Source: Micromonospora sp. WMMD961
Lineage (GTDB): Bacteria; Actinomycetota; Actinomycetes; Mycobacteriales; Micromonosporaceae
Assembly: GCF_029626145.1 (NCBI RefSeq)
Contig: NZ_JARUBJ010000002.1
Location: forward strand, 6,582,501-6,646,500
DNA length: 64,000 nt
Reading direction: 5' to 3'
A program made the translations under genes and the position numbers. Below are positions 62,802 through 64,000 of the stretch, in pieces (within the stretch, counting starts at the first letter, position 1; each line of letters begins with the position of its first letter). The notes below the pieces were generated by a model. The model was not told the origin of the DNA. It did no database searches and was given only the letters and a program-made list of their open reading frames with translations.

Positions 62802-63440
62802 ATGACCGCTGCGGGGAATGGTGCACAGACCGCTGGCCGGCCCACCCGCCTGCCCCGCTCCGCGCGTCGTAAGCAGCTTCTCGCTGCGGCGCAGGAGGTG
62901 TTCGTCGCCCAGGGCTACCACGCCGCCGCCATGGACGACATCGCCGAGCGGGCCGGGGTGTCCAAGCCGGTGCTCTACCAACACTTCCCCGGGAAGATGG
63001 ACCTCTACCTGGCCCTGCTGGACACGCACTGTGACGCCATCGTCGCCAAGGTGCACGACGCGATGCGCGGCACCAGCGACAACAAGGAACGGGTCAGCGC
63101 CTCGGTCCGCGCGTACTTCGACTTCGTCGACCACGAGAGTGAGGCTTTCCGGCTCGTCTTCGAGTCGGATCTGCGCAACGACCCGGCGGTGCGGCAACGG
63201 GTGGAGCGGGTCGAGCAGGGCTGCATCGCGGCGATCACCGACACCATCATCTCGGACACCGGCGTGAGCCGGGCACACGCCGAGCTGCTCGCCTCCGGGC
63301 TGGTCGGTGCCGCCGAGACGGCTGCGCAGTTCTGGCTGGCCGGTGGCCGGCAGGTGCCGAAGGCCGAGGCCGAGGCGTTGGTGGCCGCGCTGTCGTGGCG
63401 GGGCATCGCGAGCTTCCCGCTGCAAGGTGAGTCAGCCTGA
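62802..63440 (+). CDS. TetR-family transcriptional regulator
   Basis: 212 aa. N-terminal HTH (RKQLLAAAQEVFVAQGYHAA, then DIAERAGVSKPVLYQHFPGK) and a TetR C-terminal ligand domain. ATG 62802 after CGGAGG. Just upstream of DUF3107 on the same strand (64 bp). Its target is not evident; the divergent large protein gene (148 bp apart) is a candidate. Confidence 0.9.
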   Translation: MTAAGNGAQTAGRPTRLPRSARRKQLLAAAQEVFVAQGYHAAAMDDIAERAGVSKPVLYQHFPGKMDLYLALLDTHCDAIVAKVHDAMRGTSDNKERVSASVRAYFDFVDHESEAFRLVFESDLRNDPAVRQRVERVEQGCIAAITDTIISDTGVSRAHAELLASGLVGAAETAAQFWLAGGRQVPKAEAEALVAALSWRGIASFPLQGESA

Positions 63441-63504
63441 CCGCCGACCCCGTGATCGGATAGCCTTCGCAGGGCGGTTCTTTCGCCCCAGTTGAGGAGG
63501 CACA

Positions 63505-63732
63505 GTGGAGGTCAAGATCGGCGTGCAGTACGCGCCGCGCGAGCTGGTAGTGGACAGCGCGCAGTCGCCGGCCGAGATCGAGCAGATCGTGACCGACGCC
63601 TTCGCCGGTAACGGCGGCACGCTCTCCCTGACCGACGAGAAGGGCCGGCGGGTCATCGTTCCGGTCGAGAAGGTCGCCTACGTCGAGATCGCCGAGGCGT
63701 CTCCCCGAGCGGTCGGCTTCACCGTCCGCTGA
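63505..63732 (+). CDS. DUF3107 family protein
   Basis: 75 aa, GTG 63505 after GAGGAGG. EVKIGVQYAPRELVVDSAQS and KVAYVEIAEASPRAVGFTVR match DUF3107, a small actinobacterial alpha/beta protein of unknown function that is usually found between a TetR regulator and a ferritin-like gene, as here. Confidence 0.9.
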   Translation: MEVKIGVQYAPRELVVDSAQSPAEIEQIVTDAFAGNGGTLSLTDEKGRRVIVPVEKVAYVEIAEASPRAVGFTVR

Positions 63733-63868
63733 CCGGGCCGGCCATCGCGGCAGGTCGGCGACCGGCCACCTGCCGCAGGCCGGCACCGGCCCCTACTGCC
63801 GCAGGCCGGGTTCCCGACCACCGTGGCCGGGCCCCCGACCACCGCAGGTCGGACCGACCGGCCGTCGG

Positions 63869-64000
63869 TCAGTTGCTCAGCCCGGCGGCGGCCATCCGCG
63901 CGGTGTGCGCGGCGGTGAGCCTGCCGAACAGCCCGGGCACGTCGACCCGGTCGCCCCGCGCGATCAGCGCGGTGAGTGCGGCCCGCTCGGCGGCGACGCG
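63869..64000 (-). CDS. C-terminal end of a probable ferritin-like-fold protein (partial)
   Basis: Only the last 43 codons are in the window: RVAAERAALTALIARGDRVD, then VPGLFGRLTAAHTARMAAAG and LSN-stop at 63869-63871. The helical pattern and the neighbour (DUF3107) suggest the ferritin-like fold protein that commonly follows it in actinobacteria. No metal ligands are in view. Low certainty because most of the gene lies outside. Confidence 0.55.
   Translation of the reverse strand, partial: RVAAERAALTALIARGDRVDVPGLFGRLTAAHTARMAAAGLSN

Noticed and set aside
63760..63850. Repeated CTGCCGCAGGCCGG segment
   Set aside because: Only two partial copies in simple G+C-rich intergenic DNA; too weak to call a repeat family.

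Overview
The window is high-GC actinobacterial chromosome, most likely from a Micromonospora or another Micromonosporaceae member. The evidence is strong G/C preference at third codon positions, frequent GTG and TTG starts, the actinobacterial order nusG-secE-tRNA-Trp-hadB-hadA-rpmG, mycothiol-clade style housekeeping genes (DUF3152, DUF3107, MoeZ, DUF2252), intergenic GGGCCC palindromes, and an actinomycete integrative and conjugative element (AICE) with a RepSA-type initiator. The assignment is by inference; no rRNA is present.

Layout. 1-2582 (minus) holds nusG (cut by the window edge), secE, tRNA-Trp, the two MaoC-type dehydratase subunits hadB/hadA, rpmG, tRNA-Met and tRNA-Thr. 2676-5396 carries a membrane GAF-GGDEF-EAL protein with a tiny exported protein before it. 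A 0.9-kb gene-poor stretch follows, then an epoxide hydrolase, an aldo/keto reductase with a divergent XRE regulator, tRNA-Tyr, and yajQ.

10719-24957 is a 14.2-kb AICE integrated into the last codons of yajQ. A 20-bp identical core (CCCTCCAGTTCAACAACTAC) flanks it, and tandem 11-mers just inside each end look like integrase arm sites. Its left part is cargo: a DUF5131 (Gp37/Gp68, three-Cys) protein convergent with a TcmP-type three-Cys-motif partner, a Phd/YefM antitoxin with a RelE-like toxin that has lost its start, a bacterial SUFU-domain protein, and a GNAT acetyltransferase coupled to a GntR repressor. Two CTTGGTA-type palindromes separate the repressor from a tightly packed rightward operon: a small conserved protein, a TraB split into membrane and motor proteins, several small zinc or HTH proteins, a DUF2637/SpdB-like membrane protein, RepSA, an excisionase and a tyrosine integrase.

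25000-28600 contains a tandem-repeat patch, a RibD-like reductase, an MFS transporter and an HtpX-like protease. 28679-43810 carries a dispersed set of complex I genes (nuoN, M, L, K, J, I, then H, C, then B), all on the minus strand. They are interrupted by unrelated genes (Uma2, SnoaL-like, glutathionyl-hydroquinone-reductase-like, glucose dehydrogenase-like, DUF2252, a secreted protein). nuoA, D, E, F and G are absent; nuoC runs straight into nuoH. This must either borrow subunits from a main operon elsewhere or form a partial complex.

44023-51266 is the most unusual chromosomal stretch. It has a secreted protein made of seven exact 30-bp/10-residue IGPGPG repeats, and two paralogous copies of a two-gene module in which a SigE-family sigma factor overlaps by exactly 8 bp a membrane-anchored protein with a calcium-loop/FG-GAP-like extracellular domain. 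A PLP decarboxylase-like enzyme and an MFS transporter lie between the two copies. 51329-64000 returns to housekeeping: an alkyltransferase-like protein, proB and proA separated by a REP-like palindrome, a prenyltransferase-repeat protein, moeZ, two tandem DUF3152 metalloprotease-like proteins, an alpha/beta hydrolase, a 1123-residue disordered protein with ten RPSWA-type motifs, a TetR regulator, DUF3107, and the end of a probable ferritin-like protein.
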